Shown: positions 34,526 through 43,888 of the stretch, piece after piece
How the letters are laid out: the number at the start of each line of letters is the position of its first letter
How positions within the stretch are numbered: position 1 is the stretch's first letter
NCBI GenBank assembly: GCA_002395155.1
Contig: DGWD01000009.1
Location: 56,179-120,178 of the forward strand
Length of the DNA: 64,000 nucleotides
Reading direction: 5' to 3'
Origin: Treponema sp. UBA4267
GTDB taxonomy: Bacteria > Spirochaetota > Spirochaetia > Treponematales > Treponemataceae
Position numbers and translations under genes: made by a program
Notes under the pieces: model-generated
Database searches by the model: none
What the model saw: the letters and a program-made list of their open reading frames with translations, nothing else
What the model was told of the DNA's origin: nothing

Positions 34526-35355
34526 GTTTGAATTGGATATACCTGCTGAATCTTTATAAATGTTTTTACAGCCGCATTATAGTCACCAGTAAGATACTGG
34601 GCTTCACCAATATAAAAATAGGCTCTGTTTCTTGTGCTTTCAGAAATATTAGTTCCTACAAGTTTATTTAAATCTTTTATAGCCTGATCATATTTTCTTT
34701 GAACAAAACTTGTTTTTAGAATTTCAAAAAGAAGATAATCATCACCACCATCAGGAGAAATCATATCTTCTTCAAAAATGTATTGTTTAAGAATTGTGTT
34801 TTTGTTTTTTTTGCTTGAATAAAGTTCTTTTGTTGAATCCAAAGTTTCCTGAGAAATTTTTTCTTCATCATCATAATTTTTATCCAAAATATCAACGTAA
34901 GGAAGTGGAGTTTCTCTTAAAGTTCCATCAGGATAAACTTTATCTGGTTCTATTTTAATGCTTGCATCCTTTTTTTCTTTTGGAATTAAGTGAGCACCAT
35001 TTACTGTAGAATTGAAAGATAAGAGTATTAAATCATAAGGCTGGTCGGTAACAATAATAACAGCATAAAAATAGTCTTTAAAATCTGTAACTGTATCGGT
35101 ATAACTTGTGTAAGTTGCTTTTAGTTCTGCTAAAGGCTTTTTATCTTTAATCTGATCATAACTTGTAATTTGTTTAAGACTTCTGTATAGGTAAAGCTTT
35201 TTAATTGGTTTTTCAGTCTTTGCAGGAAGGGTCCATGTGACAGTTATTTTTTGTCCTTTTCCACCAAGGGCTTTAATGTCTTTTACAAGAGGCTGTTCAG
35301 CAAAAATAAAAACTGTGAAAAGTAGGGACAATATTAAGCTTACCAATTTCTTCAT
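34489..35355 (-). CDS. Exported protein with FN3-like and TPR-like regions
   Basis: 288 residues with a signal peptide (KKLVSLILSLLFTVFIFA). Residues about 30-110 resemble a fibronectin type III domain (KITVTWTLPAKTEKPIKKLYLYRS ... YFYAVIIVTD shows the alternating strands). A middle charged linker follows. The C-terminal 85 residues are TPR-like (RNRAYFYIGEAQYLTGDYNAAVKTFIKIQQVYP). I do not know a named homologue. The gene has no ribosome binding site; its -10 box ends 8 bases before the ATG, suggesting a leaderless mRNA. It is divergent from prfB and convergent with the TPR gene. Likely a periplasmic adaptor. Confidence 0.78.
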   Translation of the reverse strand: MKKLVSLILSLLFTVFIFAEQPLVKDIKALGGKGQKITVTWTLPAKTEKPIKKLYLYRSLKQITSYDQIKDKKPLAELKATYTSYTDTVTDFKDYFYAVIIVTDQPYDLILLSFNSTVNGAHLIPKEKKDASIKIEPDKVYPDGTLRETPLPYVDILDKNYDDEEKISQETLDSTKELYSSKKNKNTILKQYIFEEDMISPDGGDDYLLFEILKTSFVQRKYDQAIKDLNKLVGTNISESTRNRAYFYIGEAQYLTGDYNAAVKTFIKIQQVYPIQTKKWLDSALNKL

Positions 35356-35363
35356 AATAGTTA

Positions 35364-35392
35364 ATAATATAGGTAGAATTGCAGAAAATCAA
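35364..35392 (-). promoter_or_regulatory. Leaderless-type promoter of the FN3/TPR gene
   Basis: TTGATT (35387-35392), exactly 17 bases, TATTAT (35364-35369), then 8 bases to the ATG. It overlaps the prfB promoter on the other strand, so the two probably cannot be occupied at once. Confidence 0.65.
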
Positions 35393-35407
35393 GATTGTTG
35401 GTATTCT
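35379..35407 (+). promoter_or_regulatory. Leaderless-type promoter of prfB
   Basis: TTGCAG (35379-35384), 17 bases, TATTCT (35402-35407), then only 6 bases to the prfB ATG and no ribosome binding site. Its -35 box lies within the spacer of the divergent promoter. Confidence 0.55.
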
Positions 35408-35413
35408 AGACCT

Positions 35414-36548
35414 ATGTTAGAAGAAATTAAATTACCTATAGAACAATTACGCGAAGATATTATGAATGTTTGGGGGCGTCTTTGACTCGGACGCTATCGA
35501 AAAATCAATTAAAGAAAAAGAAAAGCTAACAGAAGTTCCAGGCTTTTGGGATGATCATGAAAGTGCTGAAAAAGTAATGTCCCAAATCAGAAAATTAAAA
35601 AATCGTGTTGAGCCTTGGAAAAAACTTATTGCAGATATGGACGACCTGGAAGCAATGTATGAACTTGCTTCTGAATCTGGTGAAGAAAGTGATGAAGCCG
35701 AAGTTCGTTCAATGTATGATGCTGCAAAAAAACAGTTTGAAAAATTAAATATTCTAAATCTTTTGAGTGGCGAAGTAGACCAGAATGATGCCTTTTTGAC
35801 AATTCATGCGGGGGCAGGTGGAACTGAAGCCTGTGACTGGGCTTTTATGCTTAGCCGCATGTATTTACGCTGGGCTGAACGTCACGGATATAAAACAGAA
35901 GTAATGGATGAACTTGAAGCTGAAGGTGGTATAAAATCGGTAACCATTCAGATTTCTGGAGATTTTGTATATGGATATTTAAAAGGGGAAGGTGGAATTC
36001 ACCGCCTTGTAAGAATTTCTCCTTTTGATGCCAATGCAAGACGTCATACAAGTTTTGCTTCGGTTTATGTTTATCCTGTTCTGGATGATACGATTGAAGT
36101 TGAAATTAAACCTGAAGATTTAAGAGTTGATACTTACCGTGCAGGTGGAAAGGGCGGTCAGCATGTAAATAAAACTGATTCTGCTGTTCGTTTTACCCAC
36201 CTTCCAACAGGAATCGTTGTTGCCTGTCAGACTGAACGAAGTCAGATTTTTAACCGTCAGGCTTGTATGAGCATGTTAAAGGCAAGACTTTACGAATATT
36301 ACAGGGAACAGAAAGAAAAGGAAAACTCAAAATTTGCTGCTGAAAAAAAGGATATTTCCTTTGGTAGTCAGATTCGTTCTTATGTTTTTTGTCCATACAC
36401 CATGGTAAAAGACCATCGTACAAAGTATTCTGTTGGAAACATTCAAGGAGTAATGGATGGTGATCTTGATGATTTTATGAATGCTTATCTGATTGCCAAG
36501 TGGAAAGGTCTTCCTATGGATGGCTCTGGAGACGATGAAGACGAGTAA
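35414..36548 (+). CDS. prfB: Peptide chain release factor 2, with programmed +1 frameshift
   Basis: RF2 ends translation at UGA and UAA. Translation starts at 35414 (MLEEIKLPIEQLREDIMNVW) and reaches CTT TGA at 35480-35485. The preceding GGGGGCG acts like a Shine-Dalgarno, and the ribosome slips +1 to read CTT then GAC, continuing from 35484 to 36548. This is the classic autoregulated RF2 site. The joined product is 377 residues, with the SPF anticodon-like tripeptide in RISPFDANARRHTS and the GGQ catalytic motif in AGGKGGQHVNK. The frameshift site is intact, so this is not a broken gene. The next gene starts within its last 14 bases. Confidence 0.96.
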
Positions 36549-38298
36549 GTCAGTTTTTAGCAGACTGTTTTTTTTCACATTATTAGTATTTCTCACAAGT
36601 GTAAAACTATACTCAGAAGCAAATTCCAGTTCATGGGTTATAGCAGCACAGGCTTTTACTTATTCTAAAGGTCAGGAAAAAAATGCTGTAACTGATGCTG
36701 CATCTCAAATGATTCCTATTTCTATTCTGGAAAAAATAAGTAAGAATCTTGAAAGAAATGTTCTTCCTGATGAAAGTTACGAAAGAGAACGTTATAAACT
36801 GCAAGTTGCCCGCCAGTCTCTTTATCTGCAATTGTCTAATGAATATAAGAAGAAAGATGCTCTTATGCTCTACAATTACAGTCCGGCAGTTTTAATGTCA
36901 AAAACCAGGGATCAGAATAAAAATATCGAAAAAATTGAAAAGAAAATTGAAGAAAATCTACAAGAATTAAAAAAAGCTCAGAATGAATGTGAAGATAATA
37001 TGGCACTTGTTAGTGATGAGCTAAAAAAACTTTCTGATGATAAAAATACGGAATTGGAATTAATAAAGAATCTTTTTCACCGTATTTTTATAAAAGATGA
37101 AAATGTTATAAAACAGGAAGATATTAGCCTTTATAAAAATGATTTTACCCAGCTTTACGTTCCCAGTCAGTCTGTAAAAAATAAAGAATACGATAGTCCT
37201 GCTTTTGAAAAAGAAATGAATTCCTGCAAAATCAATTTGCTTATAACCGGTTCAATTTCTTCTTATGGCGATTTTATTTCTGTTTCACTTGATCTTTATC
37301 TTTATCCTGGTTGTAAAAAAATTGCCAGTCTGATGGAAGTTGGTACATTAAAAGAAATTGATTTGCTTACAACTAGTTTAGTCGGTCAAATGATTCCTCT
37401 TTTTACTAATGCAATGCCTGTTAAAATAAATCTGGAAATTACTCCAGAAGCGGCAATGGAAAATACCAGATTTTTTATAGATGATGTTTTGCAGGTATCA
37501 AATGAAGAAAGTATTACTTTGGAAGCCGGTCAGCATAATTTTGAGTTTACATGTGAAGGTTATAAAACAATTTCTACAAATTATGTTTTTGAAGGCAATA
37601 GAAACTATAAGATTCAGGTAAATTTACAGCCAGTTGTTGAAGGTCATATTGAAATTGGTTTGATTAAACCGCTTGAAGGTGAAATTTTTGCAAATGCCCA
37701 GCTTGCAAAGGAAGTTGATTCAAAAAAGGCCCGGATTAAGATTAATGGAAACGCCATAATGGGACAGTTTGTTGATAAAGATGGTCATACAGATTTCTTC
37801 TACCTGCCAGAAGACCTTTATTACGATCAAAGTTTTGTTTCTATTAAGCCAAAACCAAGGGATCGTGATGAATATATAGATGTTCGTCGAAGATGGTTCT
37901 ATGCCTCTTATTCAATGTTAATTGTTTCATTGATTCCTACTTTTTATACCTATGGTAATTTAATGAACGAAGTAAAACTTTATTATTCCGGAAATGTTCG
38001 TTATAACGAAGCAAATACCTGGCAAGTGGCAAGTAATGTATGTCAGTGTGTTTCAATAGCATGTGGTGCCTTTATGGTTTATGAATTGGTTCGTTATCTT
38101 GTTGCTGCTGATTCCGTTTTGCCGCAAAAGGCTAAGGCCGTTAAAGATGGTAAGGAAACCTATTATGTGCCTCCTTTAGATTTAGATGGAGGTCAGGAAA
38201 CTGTGCAAACACAAAATGATGATGAAGATATGAGTACAGAAAATATAGAAAATACAGAGAAATCTGAAAAAACTGAAGAAAAGTCTAGTAGAAAATAG
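36535..38298 (+). CDS. Exported PEGA-like protein with C-terminal membrane segments
   Basis: 587 residues from an ATG preceded by GGAG, overlapping the end of prfB by 14 bases. A signal segment (LFFFTLLVFLTSVKLYS) leads to a helical region with a coiled coil around 120-180 (NIEKIEKKIEENLQELKKAQ). A PEGA-like strand-rich domain follows (about 290-370, VKINLEITPEAAM ... NFEFTCEGYKTI). Two hydrophobic helices near 460 and 510 could insert in the membrane, and an acidic tail ends the chain. PEGA domains are common in exported spirochaete proteins and are thought to bind surface structures. Function unknown. Confidence 0.78.
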   Translation: MKTSKSVFSRLFFFTLLVFLTSVKLYSEANSSSWVIAAQAFTYSKGQEKNAVTDAASQMIPISILEKISKNLERNVLPDESYERERYKLQVARQSLYLQLSNEYKKKDALMLYNYSPAVLMSKTRDQNKNIEKIEKKIEENLQELKKAQNECEDNMALVSDELKKLSDDKNTELELIKNLFHRIFIKDENVIKQEDISLYKNDFTQLYVPSQSVKNKEYDSPAFEKEMNSCKINLLITGSISSYGDFISVSLDLYLYPGCKKIASLMEVGTLKEIDLLTTSLVGQMIPLFTNAMPVKINLEITPEAAMENTRFFIDDVLQVSNEESITLEAGQHNFEFTCEGYKTISTNYVFEGNRNYKIQVNLQPVVEGHIEIGLIKPLEGEIFANAQLAKEVDSKKARIKINGNAIMGQFVDKDGHTDFFYLPEDLYYDQSFVSIKPKPRDRDEYIDVRRRWFYASYSMLIVSLIPTFYTYGNLMNEVKLYYSGNVRYNEANTWQVASNVCQCVSIACGAFMVYELVRYLVAADSVLPQKAKAVKDGKETYYVPPLDLDGGQETVQTQNDDEDMSTENIENTEKSEKTEEKSSRK

Positions 38299-38308
38299 GG
38301 GAATAAAT

Positions 38309-39181
38309 ATGAAAGAATCTTTTGGTGCAAAATTAAAATCTTTGTTTTCAGGAAAAAAATCTATCAATGAAGATTTTTATGATGAATTGACTGATTTACT
38401 TGTAGAAGGTGATATAGGAGCTAAGGCCGCTTATCTCCTGGTAGAAGAACTTGAAAACGTTTGTTCAAAGGAAAAAATCACCGATGAAAATCAGATTATT
38501 TTGAAACTAAAAGAGCTGCTTCTTAGAGATGTAAAAAAACTTTCTCTTACCCCAGAAAAAGATAAGGTAAATGTCTGGATGGTGCTTGGTGTAAATGGAG
38601 TTGGAAAAACTACTTCGGTTGCAAAATTAGCAAATCTTTTTAAGGCAAGAGGCTGGGAAAATCTTGTATTAGCTTCTTCTGATACCTTCCGTGCCGCTGC
38701 AATTGAACAACTTGCTATGCATGGAGATAAAATTGGAGTGCGTGTTGTAAGTCATCAGCATGGATCAGATCCTTCGGCAGTTGTTTTTGATGCGGCTCAG
38801 GCAATCAGAGCTAAGGGAAATGGTCTTGTAATTGCAGATACAGCTGGCCGTCTCCATAATAAAGAAAATCTTGTTAGGGAATTACAAAAAATAGATAAGA
38901 CTTGTGCTTCAAAAGCAGATCCTGGCTGCTATAAAAAAATCCTTGTTATAGATGCTACTACAGGACAGAATGCTTTGCGTCAGGCAGAAGTTTTTAACGA
39001 GGCTGTAGGATTGGACGCCCTAATCATGACTAAATATGATTCCACTGCCAAGGGAGGAGTAGCTTTTACAATTGGTAAAGAACTTGGACTTCCAGTTTCC
39101 TTTATCTGTACTGGCGAAAAATACCCTGATATTCAGGAATTTAATCCAGAAGAATATATAAATGAATTTTTAGGTTTGTAG
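38309..39181 (+). CDS. ftsY: Signal recognition particle receptor FtsY
   Basis: FtsY docks SRP-ribosome complexes at the membrane for co-translational insertion. The 290-residue product consists of the NG domain only: GVNGVGKTTSVAKLA near 94-108, DTFRAAAIEQL, IADTAGR and MTKYDSTAKGG in order. The long acidic A domain of E. coli FtsY is absent, as in many other bacteria. AGGGGA lies 7 bases before the ATG. The upstream PEGA-like gene ends 10 bases earlier; the lipoprotein gene downstream begins 3 bases after its stop. Confidence 0.96.
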   Translation: MKESFGAKLKSLFSGKKSINEDFYDELTDLLVEGDIGAKAAYLLVEELENVCSKEKITDENQIILKLKELLLRDVKKLSLTPEKDKVNVWMVLGVNGVGKTTSVAKLANLFKARGWENLVLASSDTFRAAAIEQLAMHGDKIGVRVVSHQHGSDPSAVVFDAAQAIRAKGNGLVIADTAGRLHNKENLVRELQKIDKTCASKADPGCYKKILVIDATTGQNALRQAEVFNEAVGLDALIMTKYDSTAKGGVAFTIGKELGLPVSFICTGEKYPDIQEFNPEEYINEFLGL

Positions 39182-39184
39182 AAT

Positions 39185-40297
39185 TTGAAAAGAAAATTAT
39201 CTTTTTTTACATTTGCAATTATCCTCGTTTTTTCACTTGAGCTTTTATCGTGTTCGAAAAAAAATAATTCGGTAAAAGTTGATGATAAGGAAAAGCCTTC
39301 AAAAGTTCTGGATGAGTCGAAAGTGGATGAAGGACACTCTAGTGACGCTCTGGTCGGAGAAGGAATGCCTGGAGAAGGAATGTCTGGTGGAGAAGGAATG
39401 CCTAGAGGAGAAGGAATGCCTGGTGGAGAAGAAATGTCCGAGGGTGAAGAAATGTCCGATGAAGAAGGCCTTCCAGATGATGAAGAGGTAATTGCCGAAG
39501 AAAAAAGAATTGCCAGTGAAATTGGCGATTTGGAAAAAGACCTTTCAGATTCCGAAAAGCCTAAAGAAGAAGAAATTTTCCTGAAAATTATTACAGATAA
39601 AGATAATCAGCTTGGCTTTATGGAATATGGGGATGAACTTTTAATTCCTCAAAAAAGTGATGAAGGATTTACTCTTGTTCATTCTTCTAAAAATAAGCTG
39701 GAACGTAATTTTTATGATTTAAATCATAGGCTTACAAAAAAAGAAGTTTGGAATTATAAGGATTACGAATCGGCAAAACTGAAGGAATCTTACACCTATC
39801 TTTATCTGAATGATACTTTTACCCTGCTAAAAACAGTTTTAGACACAGATCAAAATCAAATTATTTATGAATATGGGCCAGATGGACTTTTGGAAAATGT
39901 CCAGAAGTTTTTCTGCAAGGATGAAAATAAATATCTGATTTCTGAAAAACACATACTCTATTATGATGATAAAAGAATAGCGGAAGAGGAAAGTAAATAT
40001 TATTCTTATTCAGAAAATTACAAAAAAAGAACAGATACTTTTCAAAAAAAATACAAATACTTTTATAATGATGAAGGCATTCCTCCTGACCTTGAATACC
40101 TGGAAAACGGAGAACTCAAACTGAAAACTAAGTATAGTTCCGAAAAAGGAACTTACACCAGTCAGACATTTTTTAGCGATGATATTTCTGTAAAATCCTA
40201 TTATGAAAAAAGTTTTAGGGTTAAGGATGTTTATTACAACAAAATGAAGGTTGTAAGGGTTAGAAATTATGAAAAAAACGATATTTCAGAGTTTTAA
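39185..40297 (+). CDS. Lipoprotein with GEGM repeats and a MORN/toxin-like C-terminal region
   Basis: 370 residues starting at TTG, the only start ahead of the signal sequence. The signal ends in LELLSC (lipobox), so it should be lipid-anchored. Residues about 55-105 carry six in-frame tandem repeats of 5-6 residues (GEGMPG, GEGMSG, GEGMPR, GEGMPG, GEEMSE, GEEMSD). The rest has repeated short motifs such as KESYTYLYLNDTF and YEYGPDGLLENVQKFF, reminiscent of the YD/MORN-like strands in other treponemal lipoproteins. It overlaps the following LolC/E gene by 29 bases, so it is coupled to the lipoprotein-sorting transporter. Function unknown. Confidence 0.75.
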   Translation: MKRKLSFFTFAIILVFSLELLSCSKKNNSVKVDDKEKPSKVLDESKVDEGHSSDALVGEGMPGEGMSGGEGMPRGEGMPGGEEMSEGEEMSDEEGLPDDEEVIAEEKRIASEIGDLEKDLSDSEKPKEEEIFLKIITDKDNQLGFMEYGDELLIPQKSDEGFTLVHSSKNKLERNFYDLNHRLTKKEVWNYKDYESAKLKESYTYLYLNDTFTLLKTVLDTDQNQIIYEYGPDGLLENVQKFFCKDENKYLISEKHILYYDDKRIAEEESKYYSYSENYKKRTDTFQKKYKYFYNDEGIPPDLEYLENGELKLKTKYSSEKGTYTSQTFFSDDISVKSYYEKSFRVKDVYYNKMKVVRVRNYEKNDISEF

Positions 40298-41570
40298 ATG
40301 GATTTTTATAGTTTCTAAACGTTTTTCAAGAGTTGATAGAAACGGTCGTTCAGCTGTTACTTCTTTTTTGGCCACCTTGGGAATTGCCTTTGGTGTTATG
40401 ACTCTTATTGTTGTAATGAGCGTTATGAACGGTTTTCAGATGAGTTTTATAGATTCCATACTGGAATTGTCCTCTTATCATATTAGAATTGAAGAATTTC
40501 CGGAAGAAATGGAAAGTTCTCTTATCCAAAAACTAAATGAAAGTAAGCAGATTGTATCCTATACACCATTTTATGAAGCCCAGGCCCTTGTAACAGGGAA
40601 AAAAGGTGGTGCAACATCAGTTTTAATTAGAGCTCTTAATCAAAATGTATATGATGAAGACTCTGGTTTTAGAAAAGAGATGCAGTTTATTAGTGGCAGT
40701 TTTGACTTTTCTAAAAAGAATTCTATAGTTTTGGGAGCTAGTCTGGCTAGAAATCTTGGAGTTCATTTGGGAGATTCTGTAAATCTTATGGTGATGAGCG
40801 GCGGTTCTGATGTAGACCTATTTTCAAATGACCGAATATTTACTGTTTCTGGTATTTTTACAAGTGGCTATCAGGAAATTAATAATTCTTACGCCTTTGT
40901 AAATTTAGATGCTGCTAAGGAATATTTTGGTTCTTCTGCAAAAAAATACTGGGGACTTAAATTAAAAAACTATAATTCTTATGGTCATAGTTTGGCTTTT
41001 TTAAGAAAAGCTTTTCCAATGGCAAAAATAGAAGCATGGTCTTATTATAATAAAACTTTTTTTGGAACCCTGAGAATCGAAAAAGACATGCTAAAACTTC
41101 TGGTAGGACTCATATTTATTGTGGTTGCAATAAACATTTACAATGGTATGAGACGTTTGGTTTTTGAACGCAGAAATGAAATTGCAATTCTTTCTGCTTT
41201 GGGTGGCAAAAAATGGGAAATAAAATCAATTTTTATTACCCGAGGCCTGCTTACAGGGCTAATAGGCTCTATTTCTGGTGTAATTTTAGGTCTCTTAATC
41301 AGCATGAATACCGACCATGTTTTTAATGCTGTTGCAAAAGTAATGTACTTTTTTCAATACATAATCACTGCAATCACTAATCCTCAAAATCTTATGTATG
41401 TAGCAGAAAATTCTACATATTCACTATACGCATCTATTCCCGCAAGAATTTTTCCTGGAGAAGTTTTTGCCATAAGTTTGTTTGGAATTTTAGCACCTTT
41501 GTTCGCATCATGGGCAGCAAGTAAAAATGTTTTAAAAATGACTGTTTCGGAGGTTCTTCACAATGAGTAA
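40269..41570 (+). CDS. LolC/LolE-family lipoprotein-releasing permease, first copy
   Basis: Inner-membrane subunit of the Lol ABC transporter that extracts lipoproteins for delivery to the outer membrane. 433 residues: a transmembrane helix near 25-50 (AVTSFLATLGIAFGVMTLIVVMSVMNGF), a large periplasmic MacB-like domain (about 55-270), then three helices of the FtsX domain (near 278, 325 and 390). The gene overlaps lolD by 8 bases. The partner permease is the second gene downstream. Which of the two is LolC and which LolE cannot be told from this alone. Confidence 0.9.
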   Translation: MKKTIFQSFKWIFIVSKRFSRVDRNGRSAVTSFLATLGIAFGVMTLIVVMSVMNGFQMSFIDSILELSSYHIRIEEFPEEMESSLIQKLNESKQIVSYTPFYEAQALVTGKKGGATSVLIRALNQNVYDEDSGFRKEMQFISGSFDFSKKNSIVLGASLARNLGVHLGDSVNLMVMSGGSDVDLFSNDRIFTVSGIFTSGYQEINNSYAFVNLDAAKEYFGSSAKKYWGLKLKNYNSYGHSLAFLRKAFPMAKIEAWSYYNKTFFGTLRIEKDMLKLLVGLIFIVVAINIYNGMRRLVFERRNEIAILSALGGKKWEIKSIFITRGLLTGLIGSISGVILGLLISMNTDHVFNAVAKVMYFFQYIITAITNPQNLMYVAENSTYSLYASIPARIFPGEVFAISLFGILAPLFASWAASKNVLKMTVSEVLHNE

Positions 41571-42234
41571 TATTTTAGAAATAGAAAATCTTGAAAAAAA
41601 ATATATAAGTGAAAGCGAAAGTCTTACTGTTTTAAAAGATTTGAACCTGACTGTAGAAAGCGGTAAAAAAGTTGTAATTGTAGGTGAAAGTGGAAGCGGT
41701 AAATCTACACTTTTAAATATTATTGGCGGTATTGATAAAGCTTCTAGTGGAACTGTTAGGGCTGGAAAATGGATTTTGAATGAATTATCCGAAGCTCAAC
41801 TTTCTGAATACCGTTCAAAATACCTGGGCCTGGTATTCCAGTTCCATTATCTCTTAAAAGATTTTACTGCTCTTGAAAATGTTGCAATGCCTGCCTTAAT
41901 TGCAGGTATGCCAAAAAAAGAAGCTTACGAAAGGGCTGGACAGCTTTTACAGGATGTTGGGGTTTACGAAAGAAAAGATCATTTACAGTCGCAGCTTTCT
42001 GGAGGAGAACGTCAAAGAGTTGCAGTAGCCCGTTCTTTAATCAATAATCCTCAACTGCTTTTAGCCGATGAACCTACTGGAAACCTGGACCCTGCCAACG
42101 CCGAAAAAATTGGTCAGCTTTTATTTTCAATTGTAGATAAGTATTCTAAAACCTTAATCCTTGTAACTCACGATATGAATCTTGCTTCCAAAGGGGATTT
42201 TCAATACAGAATTGTGGAAGGAAAATTGCAATGA
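41563..42234 (+). CDS. lolD: LolD, ATPase of the lipoprotein-releasing ABC transporter
   Basis: 223 residues, normal length. ABC ATPase motifs in order: Walker A GESGSGKSTLLN near 46-57, Q-loop FQFHYLL, signature LSGGERQRVAVARSL, Walker B LLLADEPTGNLDP, and H-loop LVTHD. It powers lipoprotein release by the two flanking permeases. It overlaps the upstream permease by 8 bases and the downstream one by 4. Confidence 0.95.
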   Translation: MSNILEIENLEKKYISESESLTVLKDLNLTVESGKKVVIVGESGSGKSTLLNIIGGIDKASSGTVRAGKWILNELSEAQLSEYRSKYLGLVFQFHYLLKDFTALENVAMPALIAGMPKKEAYERAGQLLQDVGVYERKDHLQSQLSGGERQRVAVARSLINNPQLLLADEPTGNLDPANAEKIGQLLFSIVDKYSKTLILVTHDMNLASKGDFQYRIVEGKLQ

Positions 42235-43535
42235 CACTTAGAACTTCCTTCATGTTTGCAAAAAGTTTGATTTTTCCAAAAGCAGAAAAAAAATCTTCTG
42301 CCAGACGAAGTCTTTTTGGTGCCATGATTTGTATTGGTTTGAGCATAGTTCCAATGTTTGTTGTTCTTTCAATTACAAATGGAATGATTGATGGAATGAC
42401 TCAGCGTATAATTGGGCTTTCTTCTGGTCATTTGCAGGCTTATGTTGCTGCTGGAATTGATTCTAATTCCACCGCAGAAAAGTTTTGTTCTTATGCTCAG
42501 GGATTAAAAGAAAGTGATGATGAAGTATTGCAGGTTTATCCGGAGGTGCAAGTTTCAGCACTGGCCGCCGGAAAGAATGTAAGAAGCGGGATTGAAATTA
42601 GGGCGGTGGAGGAAGATATTTTTGAAAAAAATCAGTCCTTCAAAAGTCTCTTTACATTTATTGATGGAGATTTGTCTGAATTTAAAAATGGCCAGACTTG
42701 CGCCCTGATTGGAAAAAAAATGGCTCAGGAATTACAACTGCAAGTTGGAGATTCCTTTAGAGTTATTACGACCCGTTCTGTAAATGAAAAAATCATTCCA
42801 AAACTTACAAGTTTTAAAGTTGGTGCTATCATTTCTTCTGGCTATCAGGAATTAGACCAATTTTGGGTTTTTATTCCACTGGAAACAGCTTTCGACAAAT
42901 TATCGCTGGAAAATGCCAGCTACAATATAATGATAGAAACTGCAGATGCTTTTGCTACCGATCTTGTTAGAATTCAAAGACATTGCAGTTCTTACTTTGG
43001 GCGTTATGCAAATGTTTACCGCTGGGACCAAATACATTCTGCAGAATTTGAAAACTTTTCTTCTACCAAGGTTATGCTTGTTTTAGTTATGCTTTTAATA
43101 ATTCTTGTTGCTAGTGTAAACATTTCTTCTGCCATTATCATGCTTGTTATGGAAAGACAAAAGGAAATTGCCATCTTAAAAAGTATTGGTGCAAGTCCTT
43201 CCGGAGTCAGTCTTTCCTTTTTACTGGCTGGAATGTCATGTGCAATTGGCGGAATTATTTTTGGCCTTCCACTTGGAATTATTTTGACAATTTTTTCAAA
43301 TCAGATTATAAAAGGTGTTGAAAATTTGATAAACTTGTTCACAAGACTTTTTCATGGTTCTGAAATTGTTCTTATGGATCCGGCTTATTATTTGGCAGAG
43401 ATTCCTGTTGAAATTCCAATAAAACAGATTCTCTTAATTCTTCTTGGAGTACTTATTCTTTCATTTTTGGTTTCTTTTTTACCTGCCCACAAGGCTGGCA
43501 AAGAAACACCTTTAGAAATTTTGCGAAAGAACTGA
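42231..43535 (+). CDS. LolC/LolE-family lipoprotein-releasing permease, second copy
   Basis: 434 residues, same plan as the first permease: N-terminal helix (FGAMICIGLSIVPMFVVLSITNGMI), periplasmic domain (about 60-270), and three FtsX helices (near 280, 330 and 400) ending FLPAHKAGKETPLEILRKN. It overlaps lolD by ATGA. With the first permease and lolD it forms a complete LolCDE. No LolA or LolB was found in the window. Confidence 0.9.
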   Translation: MTLRTSFMFAKSLIFPKAEKKSSARRSLFGAMICIGLSIVPMFVVLSITNGMIDGMTQRIIGLSSGHLQAYVAAGIDSNSTAEKFCSYAQGLKESDDEVLQVYPEVQVSALAAGKNVRSGIEIRAVEEDIFEKNQSFKSLFTFIDGDLSEFKNGQTCALIGKKMAQELQLQVGDSFRVITTRSVNEKIIPKLTSFKVGAIISSGYQELDQFWVFIPLETAFDKLSLENASYNIMIETADAFATDLVRIQRHCSSYFGRYANVYRWDQIHSAEFENFSSTKVMLVLVMLLIILVASVNISSAIIMLVMERQKEIAILKSIGASPSGVSLSFLLAGMSCAIGGIIFGLPLGIILTIFSNQIIKGVENLINLFTRLFHGSEIVLMDPAYYLAEIPVEIPIKQILLILLGVLILSFLVSFLPAHKAGKETPLEILRKN

Positions 43536-43576
43536 TTATAGAAGAAGGTATAAAAAGAGAGATTGAGGATAAATTG

Positions 43577-43888
43577 ATGAAGATTTGTAGAGTGTGCGGT
43601 TCAACATTTGATCAAATAGTAAAATCTCAAAATATTGGTTGTCCTGAATGCTATTATACATTTAAGAGTGAATTTCAAAATACTTTAAAACAATACGGAA
43701 TTGAAACTGAATATAAGGGATCCCTTCCCAAAAGAATAAAAGGCTATCGTTCAACTTTAGTAGACCGAATGACCATGCAAATTAAACTGGAAGAAGCTTT
43801 GGCTGCAGAAGAATACGAAAAGGCAGCTCTTTATCGAGATTATCTTAAGGTGCTTAATCATGACGCAGAAAACCCAGAAGAACAATAA
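43577..43888 (+). CDS. mcsA: McsA-like zinc-finger/UVR-motif protein
   Basis: In Gram-positive bacteria McsA activates the arginine kinase McsB and helps target proteins to ClpCP. The 103-residue product has two CxxC pairs (CRVCG and CPEC) in the first 30 residues and a C-terminal UVR motif (LEEALAAEEYEKAALYRDYLKVLN). McsA of Bacillus is longer (about 185 residues, four CxxC), so this is a short form. GAGGAT lies 6 bases before the ATG at 43577; a TTG three bases earlier is also in frame. It overlaps mcsB by 29 bases. Confidence 0.85.
   Translation: MKICRVCGSTFDQIVKSQNIGCPECYYTFKSEFQNTLKQYGIETEYKGSLPKRIKGYRSTLVDRMTMQIKLEEALAAEEYEKAALYRDYLKVLNHDAENPEEQ

Noticed and set aside
35414..35485. prfB as a pseudogene because of an in-frame TGA
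   Set aside because: The stop sits in a classic frameshift signal (G-run then CTT TGA C) and all catalytic motifs follow in the +1 frame.
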